A stretch of 64,000 bases of DNA from an uncultured Flavobacteriaceae bacterium (GTDB lineage: Bacteria > Bacteroidota > Bacteroidia > Flavobacteriales > Flavobacteriaceae), in the NCBI GenBank assembly GCA_947494205.1, contig CANLUH010000001.1:248001-312000 (forward strand). Reading direction: 5' to 3'. The translations under genes and the position numbers were made by a program. The number at the start of each line of letters is the position of its first letter. The first letter of the stretch is position 1. The notes under the pieces are model-generated. The model was not told the origin of the DNA. It searched no databases and was given only the letters and a program-made list of their open reading frames with translations. Shown here piece by piece: positions 8,534 through 18,356 of this stretch.

Positions 8534-11500
8534 AGATTTCCCTCCAGTCATTCCAAATGTAGTTTGTCCATCTGTTCCAAAAGTTGAGATTGAACCATCT
8601 GTAAAATCTACTGTTTTCGTTGTTGCATCTAATAGAATAGTGTCTTTAGACATCACTCCTAAGTGATTTCTATGTTTAATTGTAACATAATAATTTGCCG
8701 AAGCGATTCCAAAACTTAATGGTGATACTCCATCAACATCTACCACATCTCCATCTCTCTGTAACAATGCAGAAGTTGAAGCTGCAACTAATGTATTTGT
8801 TAGTTCATCTCTTAATTCTACATATACCCAGTCTACAATTGCATTAGCACCTGTAACATTAAATACTGAAGCATTACATGTTAAATTATCAACATAAGGG
8901 CTTGTTGTTGGTATTAAACCTTCAACACGTAAATCGTCTCTCATAAGTGTTTCTTCCCCAGTATTTGGGTTTAATGCTGCACCTTGTAAATATACAACTG
9001 GTGCTACTGAGATTCTAAAAGCATCTGCTGGTCCAAAATAGTAAGTACCTGCAAGACCTGTAAAATTACCTGTTAGCGTAGTATCACTTCCAAAAGCACT
9101 TACAGTTAATGACACCACTTCTCCATCTCCTTCTCTTAAAGCCACTAAATCTGTACTTGTTAACCCAGTAGCTGTTTGCCATCCATTAATTTCACTGGCA
9201 TCAAAATAGAAGGTAATATTTGTATCTCCTGAGGTTGCTGTATTTGTAGGTGTAATTGTAAATGTTTTATCCATTACTAAATTAGGCGCTACACTTGTGC
9301 CATAAGCTTGTGCTCCTGTACCTTCTCTAGAAACAGCTATATTTGTACAACCATAATCGAATGTATCATTATTAGTAATGTTTAACATAACATCTCCGGT
9401 ACTACTATTTGAAGTATAAATAGTTCCAGTTCCTGATAAATTTGTTTCATAACTATTAGCTCCCGTATTTATTGAAGTTTGTACGGTACTAGATATTGTT
9501 TCTTCTATAACTATAGTAACGTTATCTAAAAGTAATGCTCCATTTGTTTGTGCAGCACCATTACCTTGACTATTGTGTCTAACAACAAAATAACCTGTTT
9601 GATTACTTATACTATTAGAACTTATATTTTTAATCTCACCTCCTCCAGAAATAGCATTTCCGCTATCTAATAAGGTTCCTCCTGTTATACCAGCTGCATT
9701 TGAAATATTTGTAGTCCAATAAACCTCATAAGGTTCGCTATCTGAAAAAGCACCTATACCATAATTAAATGTAATATTTGTTGCATCTGCTGAAACTACT
9801 ATTGCTGGACTGATATTAAAATTATCAGGACTGTAGTTAGCTCCGCCTCCTAAAAGATCATTAGATAAAGACCCTCCAAAAACACCATCAATACCAGTAT
9901 AGTTTAAGCCGTTAAATGTAGCCCAATCGTTAGCTGCTTCACCATCTTCACTTAAATTTGTCCATACTGTAGTATCTGCTGTTTCAAAATCTGAATCTAG
10001 CACTGTTGTGTTGGTAACAGACGTAGAATTAGGTAACATATCATCATCTTGTATTGTTAAAGTTAATGTGTTATTAGTTCCTGCTACTGCATTCCCTCCA
10101 CTTACTGTGAAATTAATTATTACCGTTTCGTCTCCTTCAATAAATCCATCATTATAAATTCTTATTGTCATATTTTGAGATGCTGTTACTCCTGCAGCAA
10201 AATTCACTGTTGGTGTTATTAAATCAAAATCTGCTCCTGCTACTGCAGTTCCTCCTACAACACTTAAATTAGCTGTTGCAATTGCAGATGGGCCTTCTGG
10301 TAATAATGATAATTCAACAGCTATATCTGTAAAACTACAATCTGAACCTTCTACAGTTGTAACTGCTTGATTAGGATAAAATATAGTTGGTGGTACTGGA
10401 TCTGCTGCTGTAGAGTTTGGTAAATTTGAAATACCGTCTGCATTAGTTAAAACAGTTTCTATTCTTAAAACCTGACCTGCTGTAAATAAATCCATACAAC
10501 TATCGTCTGTATAATCCATATAATTTTCAATCATATCATCCCCTGGATTCTGACCTCCAGTACATGAATTTGTACCTGTAGGACAACCAAAATTAGAACT
10601 ACCTGCATTTGGTGTATCATCTACAAAATCGTCTGCATTACAATTTCCATCTCCCCAGATATGTCTTAATCCTATCCAGTGACCTACCTCGTGTGTTAAT
10701 GTTCTTCCTAAATTGTACGGAGGTGCAGAACCTGGTAAATCTCTAGAACCTATAGTTCCGTATCCACATACTACTCCATCATTTAAAGCACTTCCTCCAT
10801 CTGCTGGAAAACCTGGTAAAGTAGAGTTACTAGGAAATTGTGCATAACCTAATAAACCGCCTTGTAAATCTGCTGTCCAAACATTTGCATAAACACTACG
10901 ATCCCATATAGTTGCAGGCTTTATTTCTAAACCACCATCTCCTAAATCGAAATCTGTATCTGCAAAAGGACCAGCTCCAAAAGTAGTTACTCTGTTCACT
11001 CCTGGTACTGCTAAAGGATTACCATCTGGATCCATAGTAGCTGGAACAAATACAATTTCTGCATCTGCAGAAACTGCATAAGCACTTTGAGTACCGTTAA
11101 CACCTCCTTGGTCACTAAAATCTAAATTTAATTGATCTATTTGTGATTGAATTATTGCATCAGATAAGTTTGTAGGTCCAGTTCCGCTAGTAATAACATG
11201 AAAAATAATTGGGACATTAACTACTGCTTTTTGGAATGTTCCATTAGCTTTTGCTTGTTCAATTTCTAGTCTTTTAGCTTCAATTAATGGTTCTATCCAA
11301 TTCTCGAAAGCATCATCATAACCAGATGTACCTGCTTTTTGTTGTCTCCTTTCATGCATTTCTACTGAAACACATCTAACATAACCTGTTTCTTCAAGAG
11401 ATCGTTGGTTATCTTCTGTTAATTGTAAAGGAGCTACTAATGTAGTATTGTTATCCTCAATACTTTTAGTATTTTTCTTTAATTGTTGTTGCGCGCTTAC

Positions 11501-11560
11501 TACAGACACACAAAAAACACATAAAAAGGTCAAGAAACCTTTTAAAGTAGTTTTATTCAT
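8213..11560 (-). CDS. Secreted M43 (cytophagalysin-type) metalloprotease with dockerin-like C-terminus
   Basis: 1115 residues. A signal peptide ends VVSAQ. The catalytic domain (~110-375) has the zinc motif HEVGHWIGLRH (H290, E291, H294, H300) and a Met-turn in ENYMDYTDD, as in M43 pappalysin/cytophagalysin enzymes. A Calx-beta domain follows (~395-505), then a jelly-roll-like region (~515-690), then a region shared with the neighbouring M36 protease. The last ~259 residues are a module with two EF-hand-like loops (GDATGNG near 1015, DINMDG near 1064). Each loop is followed by a helix and an F-N-[DN]-P-x-N-S-V-F-G-G-P-P motif. No FPNPA-type T9SS tail is present, so export and anchoring depend on the module or on a partner. 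Confidence 0.92.
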   Translation of the reverse strand: MNKTTLKGFLTFLCVFCVSVVSAQQQLKKNTKSIEDNNTTLVAPLQLTEDNQRSLEETGYVRCVSVEMHERRQQKAGTSGYDDAFENWIEPLIEAKRLEIEQAKANGTFQKAVVNVPIIFHVITSGTGPTNLSDAIIQSQIDQLNLDFSDQGGVNGTQSAYAVSADAEIVFVPATMDPDGNPLAVPGVNRVTTFGAGPFADTDFDLGDGGLEIKPATIWDRSVYANVWTADLQGGLLGYAQFPSNSTLPGFPADGGSALNDGVVCGYGTIGSRDLPGSAPPYNLGRTLTHEVGHWIGLRHIWGDGNCNADDFVDDTPNAGSSNFGCPTGTNSCTGGQNPGDDMIENYMDYTDDSCMDLFTAGQVLRIETVLTNADGISNLPNSTAADPVPPTIFYPNQAVTTVEGSDCSFTDIAVELSLLPEGPSAIATANLSVVGGTAVAGADFDLITPTVNFAAGVTASQNMTIRIYNDGFIEGDETVIINFTVSGGNAVAGTNNTLTLTIQDDDMLPNSTSVTNTTVLDSDFETADTTVWTNLSEDGEAANDWATFNGLNYTGIDGVFGGSLSNDLLGGGANYSPDNFNISPAIVVSADATNITFNYGIGAFSDSEPYEVYWTTNISNAAGITGGTLLDSGNAISGGGEIKNISSNSISNQTGYFVVRHNSQGNGAAQTNGALLLDNVTIVIEETISSTVQTSINTGANSYETNLSGTGTIYTSNSSTGDVMLNITNNDTFDYGCTNIAVSREGTGAQAYGTSVAPNLVMDKTFTITPTNTATSGDTNITFYFDASEINGWQTATGLTSTDLVALREGDGEVVSLTVSAFGSDTTLTGNFTGLAGTYYFGPADAFRISVAPVVYLQGAALNPNTGEETLMRDDLRVEGLIPTTSPYVDNLTCNASVFNVTGANAIVDWVYVELRDELTNTLVAASTSALLQRDGDVVDVDGVSPLSFGIASANYYVTIKHRNHLGVMSKDTILLDATTKTVDFTDGSISTFGTDGQTTFGMTGGKSGMWSGDATGNGLLNYLGAQSETPSIRAQVFNDPNNSVFGGPPAAGYLSLGYNATDINMDGYTVYSGPTTDVLIVRNNIFNNPSNSVFGGPPSASYNFIQQLPEGTN

Positions 11561-11589
11561 AACATTTGGGAATTTTAATTACACTGTTT

Positions 11590-11619
11590 CAAATATAACA
11601 CTTTATCGCTATTTAACAA
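11590..11619 (-). promoter_or_regulatory. Promoter of M43 protease gene
   Basis: On the minus strand TTG (11617-11619) is separated by 19 nt from TATATTTG (11590-11597), a full Bacteroidetes promoter. The predicted leader is about 24 nt. Confidence 0.65.
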
Positions 11620-11696
11620 CCTTTTATCGGCTTTTTTTATCGTATTCCCGATAAAAGAACTAAAAAATTAACATTTTATCAATTTCAATTGAAAGT

Positions 11697-11733
11697 AAAA
11701 GCCTAAACAATTTATATTTTTGTTTAGGCTTTT
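11697..11733 (-). terminator. Terminator after M36 protease gene
   Basis: A 14-bp stem (11697-11710 with 11720-11733) has a 9-nt loop and flanking A/T runs. It lies just beyond the stop codon at 11757, so the M36 and M43 genes are probably separate transcripts. Confidence 0.75.
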
Positions 11734-11756
11734 ATAACTTTTTACTTCAGTATTTT

Positions 11757-12077
11757 TTAATTAGTCCCTTCAGGTAATTGTTGTACGAAATTATAACTTC
11801 CTGATGGAGGTCCTCCAAATACAGAGTTAGATGGATTATTAAATATGTTATTTCTAACAATTAAAACATCTGTTGTAGGCCCTGAATAAACTGTATATCC
11901 ATCCATATTAATATCTGTTGCATTATAACCAAGAGATAAATAACCTGCTGCTGGTGGTCCACCGAACACAGAATTATTTGGATCATTAAATACTTGAGCT
12001 CTTATACTTGGTATTTCTGATTGTGCTCCTAAATAATTTAACAAACCATTTCCTGTTGCATCTCCTGACCACATACC
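11757..12077 (-). repeat. 321-bp near-identical direct repeat, copy 2
   Basis: This is the 3' end of the M36 gene and matches 8213-8533 codon for codon with about ten substitutions. Flanking module sequence is only moderately similar, so the identity is a local patch. Confidence 0.9.
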
Positions 12078-15000
12078 TAGCACACCTGTTTGCATACCAA
12101 AATCTGTTTGCGCATCTGTTCCAAAAGTAATAGGTGCAGCCCCATTTGTGAAATCTATAGTTGATGTTGTAGCAGTTAATGAAATTAAAGCATTTGTCAT
12201 AACACCTAGGTGATTTCTGTGTTTAACCACTACATAAGCATCTCTACCTGAAATATCAAATAGTAAACTTGAAACACCATCTACATCAACAATATCACCA
12301 TCTCTCTGTAATAATGCAGATTGACTTGCTATTACTGTAGTATTTGTAACTGCATCTCTAAGTTCTACTAAAATCCAATCTACAATAGCATCTGTTCCAG
12401 TAACATTAAAAACTGAAGCATCGCAAGTACTACTATCGTATGGACTTATTGTTGGTATTATACCTGCTACACGTAAATTGTCTCTCATTAAACTCTCTTC
12501 TCCACTATTTGGGTTTAATGCTGCTCCTTGTAAATATACTTTTGGAGATAACCTTACTCTAAATGCAGATTCTGCTCCAAAATAATAATCACCACTTAGT
12601 CCTTTAAAAGTTCCAGTTAATGCTATATCTGTGCCATAAGATGTTACCGTTAATGGCACAACATCTTCCGAACCTTCTCTTTTAGCGAATAATTCATTTC
12701 TAGACAATCCTGTAGCAGTCTCCCATCCAACAATTTCTTCACTTGTAAAATAAAAAGTGACATCTGTATCTGTATTTGTCGTTGTATTAGTTGGTGTTAT
12801 TTTATAAGTCTTATCTGTTACAAAACCTGGCGTATTGCTCCCGTTATAACTTTGCGCATTTTCACCTGCTCTTTCAATAGACGCATCAATACATCCATAA
12901 TTAAAACCATTAGTATTATTATAGTTAAGCATTAAATTCCCGCTAGCATTATCATAAAGATAAGCTGTTCCAGCACTAGGTAAATCTATAGCATTCGTTA
13001 AAGTGTTATTAACTACAGTCTGTATTTCTAACGGCCCTGGTTCTGTTACCGAAAAATTATCAAGTATTAACCCTTGCCCCCATGCTCCAGCATCTCCATA
13101 AAGGAAAGAAATATATGTTGTTTCATCGGCTGTAGGTGTATATGTAAACGATACAGGTACCCATGGTAAGTTAGAAGCAGCTGCTTGTCCTGTTCCTGTA
13201 GCTGTCTTTGCTAAATCTGCTCCTATTGGCCAAGTTGCCTGATTATCGTTTGATAATTCAATTCTTGCAGTATCATTAGCATATTGATTATCGAAAGCAT
13301 ATTCGAATGCAATAGTATATGTTACCCCGCCTATTAATGAAATTCCTGGAGATGCTATACGTTCTGCATCCATAGTACAATTACATTGATCGTCATTTAC
13401 AAAAACATAATTTGTCGTATTTGATTGATCAGTGTTAAAGTATCCTGCATCTGGGAATGTTCCATTATTAGTTATTGCAAAATTAGAAGTTCCATTTCCA
13501 GTAACTGTCCAATTCGTTAAATCTACCTCAAAATCATCTTCAAAAACGGGTATCGCAGGTCCAGAAACTAATGGATCAAAATCGTCATCAGTAACAGTTA
13601 ATGTATAAGAACTTGTTCCTGCTACTGCATCTCCATCGGTAGCAAGTGTAAAACCTATAGTAAATGTTTCATCACCTTCAATAAAGCTATCATTAAATAC
13701 TCTAATAGTTACATCTTGAGCAACTGTTGCTCCAGCTGCAAAAGTTGCATTTGTTGTCATTAGCTGAAAATCTACTCCATCTGTTCCTGTTGTAGAGGAT
13801 ACAGAAAATGTTGCTACAGCTGAATCCGAAGGCCCAATACCTATAGTTAATGGTACAATAACATCTGTAAAAGAACAGTCTGACCCTTCTGCTTGAGTTC
13901 CTGTTGAAGAACTAAAAGCTATTGTTGGCACAGATGGTGCTGGTGTTGTATTGTCTGTTGTATTATTGCTATTATTAGTTCCTTGGCTTGCTCCCACACC
14001 TAATCCTGCATCAGCAAATACTTGCCAAATAGTATCTGTATTAGCACCTCCGTATATAGCCTGATCAGCTGCTAAAATAGCATCACGACCGTCTACGAAA
14101 CCTGGGCTACAAGGTTGTAACTTTAGAGATTCTACAACTAGGCGTAAACAAATATTATTTCCTCCTGTACCATAATATAAATCTGCATCCCAACCGTGAA
14201 CATCTATTAATGCCCAGTTTAATTTCCATAAAATAGCTGACCAAATTGACCCTACACCGTGTGGTACTACTGCAGATCCAAGGTCTGCATAACTTTGTGT
14301 ATTTGTTGTACTGTAAGGTTGTGGCCTAATTCCTGCTCCATTAGGTCCTTGTCCTACTAACCAAGTACCAATTCCTCTTTGGTCTGTTCCTTGATCTCCT
14401 GGCTCCATAGTCATCATTAAACCTATAAAATCTCCCCAGCCTTCGCCCATTTGCTCATTATTATTAAGACAACCTGAGTTTCCTGCTCCACCAGTTAAAC
14501 GCGTAGATAAACCATGCCCGTACTCATGTACTATTACTGCATTATCAAAATCTCCATCTCTTGTGTTACACACATACATTTGCATCCTTCCTCTACCTCC
14601 ATCTGTAGGTGTTGCAAAATTTGCATTACATGTTCCTGAACCATCTTGAGCCTCTGCACGTACACTATCGTTACCTGCTCCTCCATTACCATAATTATTC
14701 ACTTGGAAATTTCCTGATGCTTCATCAAAACCATATATATACCACAAATCATGGATTATGTTTGTCCAATAAAATAGATTTGTAACTGCTGCATCTATAC
14801 TACCTCCGTTATTATTAACGTTGGTGTCTACAGTAAAGTCAAAATCTAAAGCAGCTCCTCCATTTGCCCTTTCAGCATTAGTACCAGAACCAGTTCCAGT
14901 TTGCGTACTTGTTCTATCATCGTAAGCGTCACAATTATTTCCTATAGTATAATTAGATTCTGCTCCCGCTACACCATTAGTATCATGCCAACCATAAGGT

Positions 15001-15980
15001 GATCCTGTTGCATCAGCAGGATCTGTAACTACAGAACGACCTCCATGCCCTGGAGATTCTACAGGCATTGCATAAACATTGTAACTTCCTCCACCTACAT
15101 AAGCTGCAGTTGTGCTCGTTTTATTTGAATTATATTCTGTATTATATTCTTCTTCACAATCACTATCTAAGTTAACCGCTTCAGTATGATTATGATCACT
15201 ATGATCTCCTAGCACATTACAAGACGTTGTAAAATTATACTTAGTTAAAATTTCACCTGTATTAGCATCAACTATAAAGTTATACCAATCTGAAGATTGT
15301 TTATCTTCTATAGATAATTCCCATGCTAATTTAGCACCTACACCATCTTCGTAATAATAGATTTGCTTTACAGGAATATCAGTATTAGAAATACCTCCTT
15401 TATTATATAAAACTGCTCTATTTTGATATGCAGTTCTACCCGCTTGATTTATATTAGTCCTCCTTTTTAAACCTACAACTTCTCCATAACCCATTTTTTG
15501 AGAAACAGATACTATGGCTTGTTCTGGAGTAATTGAAGCAGAACGATTGTGTATAGTATTGTCTATATCTTTTACAAAGTTTACATGACTTACTATTATT
15601 TCACCATTTTTATCGGTATGTAAACTAGACGCAGTTCCCATCACTTCAATATTATCTATTGCTTGTCTAATATATACGTGATGAATTCCACTTACAGAAC
15701 TAACATGCTCTGAAGTAACAACATAATCTGAAGTTTTTTTAGCACTAACTAGTTGTTCTAAAAACGCTCTAGATTTAATTCTTGAACCTGGTGCTTCACT
15801 TCCTTTTACAGATAGTGTTTCGTTAGGCTTAGCTGAAACTACTGTTCCATTTTGCTTTAAAACACTTTTTTTTGCTTGCGCATTTAGTTGAACGCTCGAT
15901 AACGACAATAAAGTAAATGCAAATAAAGCCTTGAGGCTAAATAGTTTGCACACGCTAAATGAGAGGTAATTATTCCTCAT
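11757..15980 (-). CDS. Secreted M36 (fungalysin-type) metalloprotease with dockerin-like C-terminus
   Basis: 1407 residues. A signal peptide ends VQLNAQA. An FTP/PepSY-like propeptide follows (~40-250; HVYIRQAIDNIEV, GEILTKYNF). The M36 catalytic domain (~260-715) has HEYGHG (H485, E486, H489) and third ligand E513 in GEGWGDF. Next come a Calx-beta domain (~745-850), a CBM-like region (FEDDFEVDLTNW..., ~865-1010), a region homologous to the M43 protease, and the same ~259-residue module with EF-hand-like loops GDATGNG and DINMDG. The enzyme is expected to degrade extracellular protein after pro-domain removal. There is no canonical T9SS type A tail. Long spacing and a terminator separate it from the M43 gene. 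Confidence 0.93.
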   Translation of the reverse strand: MRNNYLSFSVCKLFSLKALFAFTLLSLSSVQLNAQAKKSVLKQNGTVVSAKPNETLSVKGSEAPGSRIKSRAFLEQLVSAKKTSDYVVTSEHVSSVSGIHHVYIRQAIDNIEVMGTASSLHTDKNGEIIVSHVNFVKDIDNTIHNRSASITPEQAIVSVSQKMGYGEVVGLKRRTNINQAGRTAYQNRAVLYNKGGISNTDIPVKQIYYYEDGVGAKLAWELSIEDKQSSDWYNFIVDANTGEILTKYNFTTSCNVLGDHSDHNHTEAVNLDSDCEEEYNTEYNSNKTSTTAAYVGGGSYNVYAMPVESPGHGGRSVVTDPADATGSPYGWHDTNGVAGAESNYTIGNNCDAYDDRTSTQTGTGSGTNAERANGGAALDFDFTVDTNVNNNGGSIDAAVTNLFYWTNIIHDLWYIYGFDEASGNFQVNNYGNGGAGNDSVRAEAQDGSGTCNANFATPTDGGRGRMQMYVCNTRDGDFDNAVIVHEYGHGLSTRLTGGAGNSGCLNNNEQMGEGWGDFIGLMMTMEPGDQGTDQRGIGTWLVGQGPNGAGIRPQPYSTTNTQSYADLGSAVVPHGVGSIWSAILWKLNWALIDVHGWDADLYYGTGGNNICLRLVVESLKLQPCSPGFVDGRDAILAADQAIYGGANTDTIWQVFADAGLGVGASQGTNNSNNTTDNTTPAPSVPTIAFSSSTGTQAEGSDCSFTDVIVPLTIGIGPSDSAVATFSVSSTTGTDGVDFQLMTTNATFAAGATVAQDVTIRVFNDSFIEGDETFTIGFTLATDGDAVAGTSSYTLTVTDDDFDPLVSGPAIPVFEDDFEVDLTNWTVTGNGTSNFAITNNGTFPDAGYFNTDQSNTTNYVFVNDDQCNCTMDAERIASPGISLIGGVTYTIAFEYAFDNQYANDTARIELSNDNQATWPIGADLAKTATGTGQAAASNLPWVPVSFTYTPTADETTYISFLYGDAGAWGQGLILDNFSVTEPGPLEIQTVVNNTLTNAIDLPSAGTAYLYDNASGNLMLNYNNTNGFNYGCIDASIERAGENAQSYNGSNTPGFVTDKTYKITPTNTTTNTDTDVTFYFTSEEIVGWETATGLSRNELFAKREGSEDVVPLTVTSYGTDIALTGTFKGLSGDYYFGAESAFRVRLSPKVYLQGAALNPNSGEESLMRDNLRVAGIIPTISPYDSSTCDASVFNVTGTDAIVDWILVELRDAVTNTTVIASQSALLQRDGDIVDVDGVSSLLFDISGRDAYVVVKHRNHLGVMTNALISLTATTSTIDFTNGAAPITFGTDAQTDFGMQTGVLGMWSGDATGNGLLNYLGAQSEIPSIRAQVFNDPNNSVFGGPPAAGYLSLGYNATDINMDGYTVYSGPTTDVLIVRNNIFNNPSNSVFGGPPSGSYNFVQQLPEGTN

Positions 15981-16052
15981 AATAATGAATTAGTTTTAGT
16001 GGTTAGTAAATCTGATAATATGCACAATTGAACTATGAAATTTCAATTTCCT

Positions 16053-16060
16053 CAAAATTA
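16053..16060 (-). promoter_or_regulatory. -7 box for M36 protease gene
   Basis: The minus strand reads TAATTTTG, 72 nt upstream of the ATG at 15980. No good TTG lies 17-23 nt further up. Confidence 0.4.
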
Positions 16061-16232
16061 GCATTTTAACGGACTTTTAACACATTTTGTGGATATTTTC
16101 GACGAAATGCACGATTTAAAAAATTAAAACATTGATTATAAGCTATTTAATTACATACCATTAGACATTAACCACTATAGTATTCGGGGAAAACATGCCT
16201 TTTTTTAACAAAAAATAATACTATTAATAAGC

Positions 16233-16262
16233 AAAAAACCCTAACACGATTGTGTTAGGGTT
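16233..16262 (-). terminator. Terminator of nqr operon
   Basis: An 11-bp perfect stem (16237-16247 with 16252-16262) with loop GATT is followed on the minus strand by a T-run. It lies 28 nt after the nqrF stop. Confidence 0.88.
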
Positions 16263-16289
16263 AAGAATATGTTAGATAATTATTAGCTT

Positions 16290-17603
16290 TTATCCACCAA
16301 AATCATCGAATCTAATGTGCTCATCTGGTATACCAAAATCTTCTCCCATTTTCTGCACAGCTTGGTTCATTAATGGAGGTCCACAGAAGTATAATTCTAT
16401 ATCTTCAGGAGACTCATGGTGTTTTAAATAATTGTCTATTACACAGTTGTGGATAAACCCTACGAAACCATCTCCTTCTTCATCATTAATATCTTTCTTA
16501 ATTTTCCAATTATCACTTTCCATTGGTTCAGATAATGCCAAGTAGAATTTAAAGTTTGGAAAATCTTTTTCTAAAGCTCTAAAGTAATGGATATAAAACA
16601 ATTCTGCTTTAGATCGTCCTCCATACCAATACGTTACTTTACGTCCTGTTTTTATAGTTCTAAATAATTCGTATAAATGTGAACGCATTGGCGCCATACC
16701 AGCACCACCTCCAACATACAACATTTCTGATTCAGATTCGTTTATAAAGAACTCTCCATAAGGTCCAGAAATGGTTACTTTATCTCCAACTTTTTGATTA
16801 AAAATATAAGATGAAGCTACACCAGGGTTTACATCCATCCAACCGCCTTTAGCGCGATCAAAAGGAGGAGTTGCTACACGAACATTAAGCATAATCCTTC
16901 TTCCCTCTGCTGGATAAGAAGCCATTGAATAAGCTCTTTCAACTAGCTCTTCGTTTTTCATAACTAAAGGCCATAATCCAAACTTCTCCCAATCTGCTTT
17001 AAATTTATCTGGTTCTCCTGGATGATCTTCTGGGTGAGCAGAAACATCCATATCTGAATACTTTATTTCACAATTAGGTATTTCAATTTGAATATACCCT
17101 CCTGCTTTATAGTTCATATCTTCAGGAATTTCCACAACAAATTCCTTAATAAATGTCGCTACGTTATAGTTTGAAACTACAGTTGCTTCCCATTTTTTAA
17201 TACCAAATACTTCTTCTGGAATGGTAATTTCCATATCCTGTTTCACCTTTACTTGGCAAGATAAACGCGCACCATGTGCTAATTCTTTTCTTGAAAAGTG
17301 AGGTGTTTCTGTAGGTAGAGCTTCTCCTCCTCCAGATAATACATGACATTCACATTGAATACATGTTCCACCACCACCACATGCAGATGGTAAGAATATT
17401 TTTTCTCCACCTAATGTAGATAATAATGTAGCTCCAGATGCTACTTCTATTTCTCTTTCACCATTTATAGTAATTTTTACTGGTCCGGATGGTGATAATT
17501 TTTGTTTTACAAATAGTAATAAGCTTACTAATACTAACGTAATTAGTAAAAACGCAACTACTGTAGCTATTACTGTTCCTGTTGTTCCTGCTGCTAAAAT
17601 CAT
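16290..17603 (-). CDS. nqrF: Na+-translocating NADH:quinone reductase subunit F
   Basis: 437 residues. One N-terminal membrane helix is followed by a 2Fe-2S ferredoxin domain with ligands C75, C81, C84 and C116 (ACGGGGTCIQCECH). An FAD domain (ERAYSMASYP) and an NADH domain (YVGGGAGMAPMRSHL, ending YFCGPPLMNQAV) follow. It oxidises NADH and feeds electrons to the NQR complex, which pumps Na+ across the inner membrane. It is the last gene of nqrABCDEF, 1 bp after nqrE. Confidence 0.98.
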   Translation of the reverse strand: MILAAGTTGTVIATVVAFLLITLVLVSLLLFVKQKLSPSGPVKITINGEREIEVASGATLLSTLGGEKIFLPSACGGGGTCIQCECHVLSGGGEALPTETPHFSRKELAHGARLSCQVKVKQDMEITIPEEVFGIKKWEATVVSNYNVATFIKEFVVEIPEDMNYKAGGYIQIEIPNCEIKYSDMDVSAHPEDHPGEPDKFKADWEKFGLWPLVMKNEELVERAYSMASYPAEGRRIMLNVRVATPPFDRAKGGWMDVNPGVASSYIFNQKVGDKVTISGPYGEFFINESESEMLYVGGGAGMAPMRSHLYELFRTIKTGRKVTYWYGGRSKAELFYIHYFRALEKDFPNFKFYLALSEPMESDNWKIKKDINDEEGDGFVGFIHNCVIDNYLKHHESPEDIELYFCGPPLMNQAVQKMGEDFGIPDEHIRFDDFGG

Positions 17604-17604
17604 A

Positions 17605-18324
17605 TTATTCTATAGTTTTAGTATTTTCTGCTAATTCTTTAGCATTCTCAGTTTGTGCTTGTTCTATTTGTGCTGCTGCTGGTTTAGCTTCTGCTTCTTC
17701 TTCTCCTCCAGTTAACATCCCTCCAAAACTTAAGAACCCTATTCCCATTAATCCTGTAACGATAAATGTAATTCCTAAACCTCTTAATGGTGCTGGCACA
17801 TTAGAATATCTAATCTTCTCACGAATTGCTGCTATAGCTAGAATTGCTAAAAACCATCCTATCCCTGAAGATATTCCATAATTAAAGGCTAAACCTAATG
17901 TTTCTATTTCACGAGATTGCATAAATAACGACCCTCCTAAGATGGCACAGTTTACTGCAATAAGTGGTAAGAATATACCAAGTGAGTTATATAATGATGG
18001 AGAAAATTTCTCTACCACAATTTCTACTAATTGTACCATGGTTGCAATAGTAGCAATAAACATAATAAACGAAAGGAAGCTTAAATCGTAATCAGCATAT
18101 TCTGCACCTAGCCAAGATAATGCTCCTGGTTGTAATAAATACTGATCTAATAGCCAGTTTAAAGGTACTGTAATCGCTAATACAAATATTACTGCTGCAC
18201 CTAGACCTACTGCTGTTGCTACTTTTTTAGATACTGCTAAGTATGAACACATACCTAAGAATACCGAAAACACCATATTGTCAATAAAGATTGACTTGAA
18301 AAATAATTCTATGTGTTCTATCAT
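17605..18324 (-). CDS. nqrE: NQR subunit E
   Basis: 239 residues with six membrane helices typical of NqrE/RnfA (IDNMVFSVFLGMCSYLAVSK, NCAILGGSLF). The membrane core fits the usual ~200 residues. A hydrophilic Ala/Glu-rich C-terminal tail of ~40 residues (GGEEEAEAKPAAAQ onward) goes beyond the family norm. It carries conserved cysteines linked to the intramembrane iron-sulfur centre shared with NqrD. 32 bp separate it from nqrD. Confidence 0.97.
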   Translation of the reverse strand: MIEHIELFFKSIFIDNMVFSVFLGMCSYLAVSKKVATAVGLGAAVIFVLAITVPLNWLLDQYLLQPGALSWLGAEYADYDLSFLSFIMFIATIATMVQLVEIVVEKFSPSLYNSLGIFLPLIAVNCAILGGSLFMQSREIETLGLAFNYGISSGIGWFLAILAIAAIREKIRYSNVPAPLRGLGITFIVTGLMGIGFLSFGGMLTGGEEEAEAKPAAAQIEQAQTENAKELAENTKTIE

Positions 18325-18356
18325 TGTCTTTTATTTTAAATTCTTTAGAAAGAATA

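Larger units (their letters stand above)
15981..16289. other. Intergenic region: M36 promoter and nqr terminator
   Basis: 309 bp between nqrF and the M36 gene, very A/T-rich. It holds the terminator at 16233-16262 and a minus-strand -7 box (16053-16060). I see no small gene or structured RNA in it. Confidence 0.6.
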
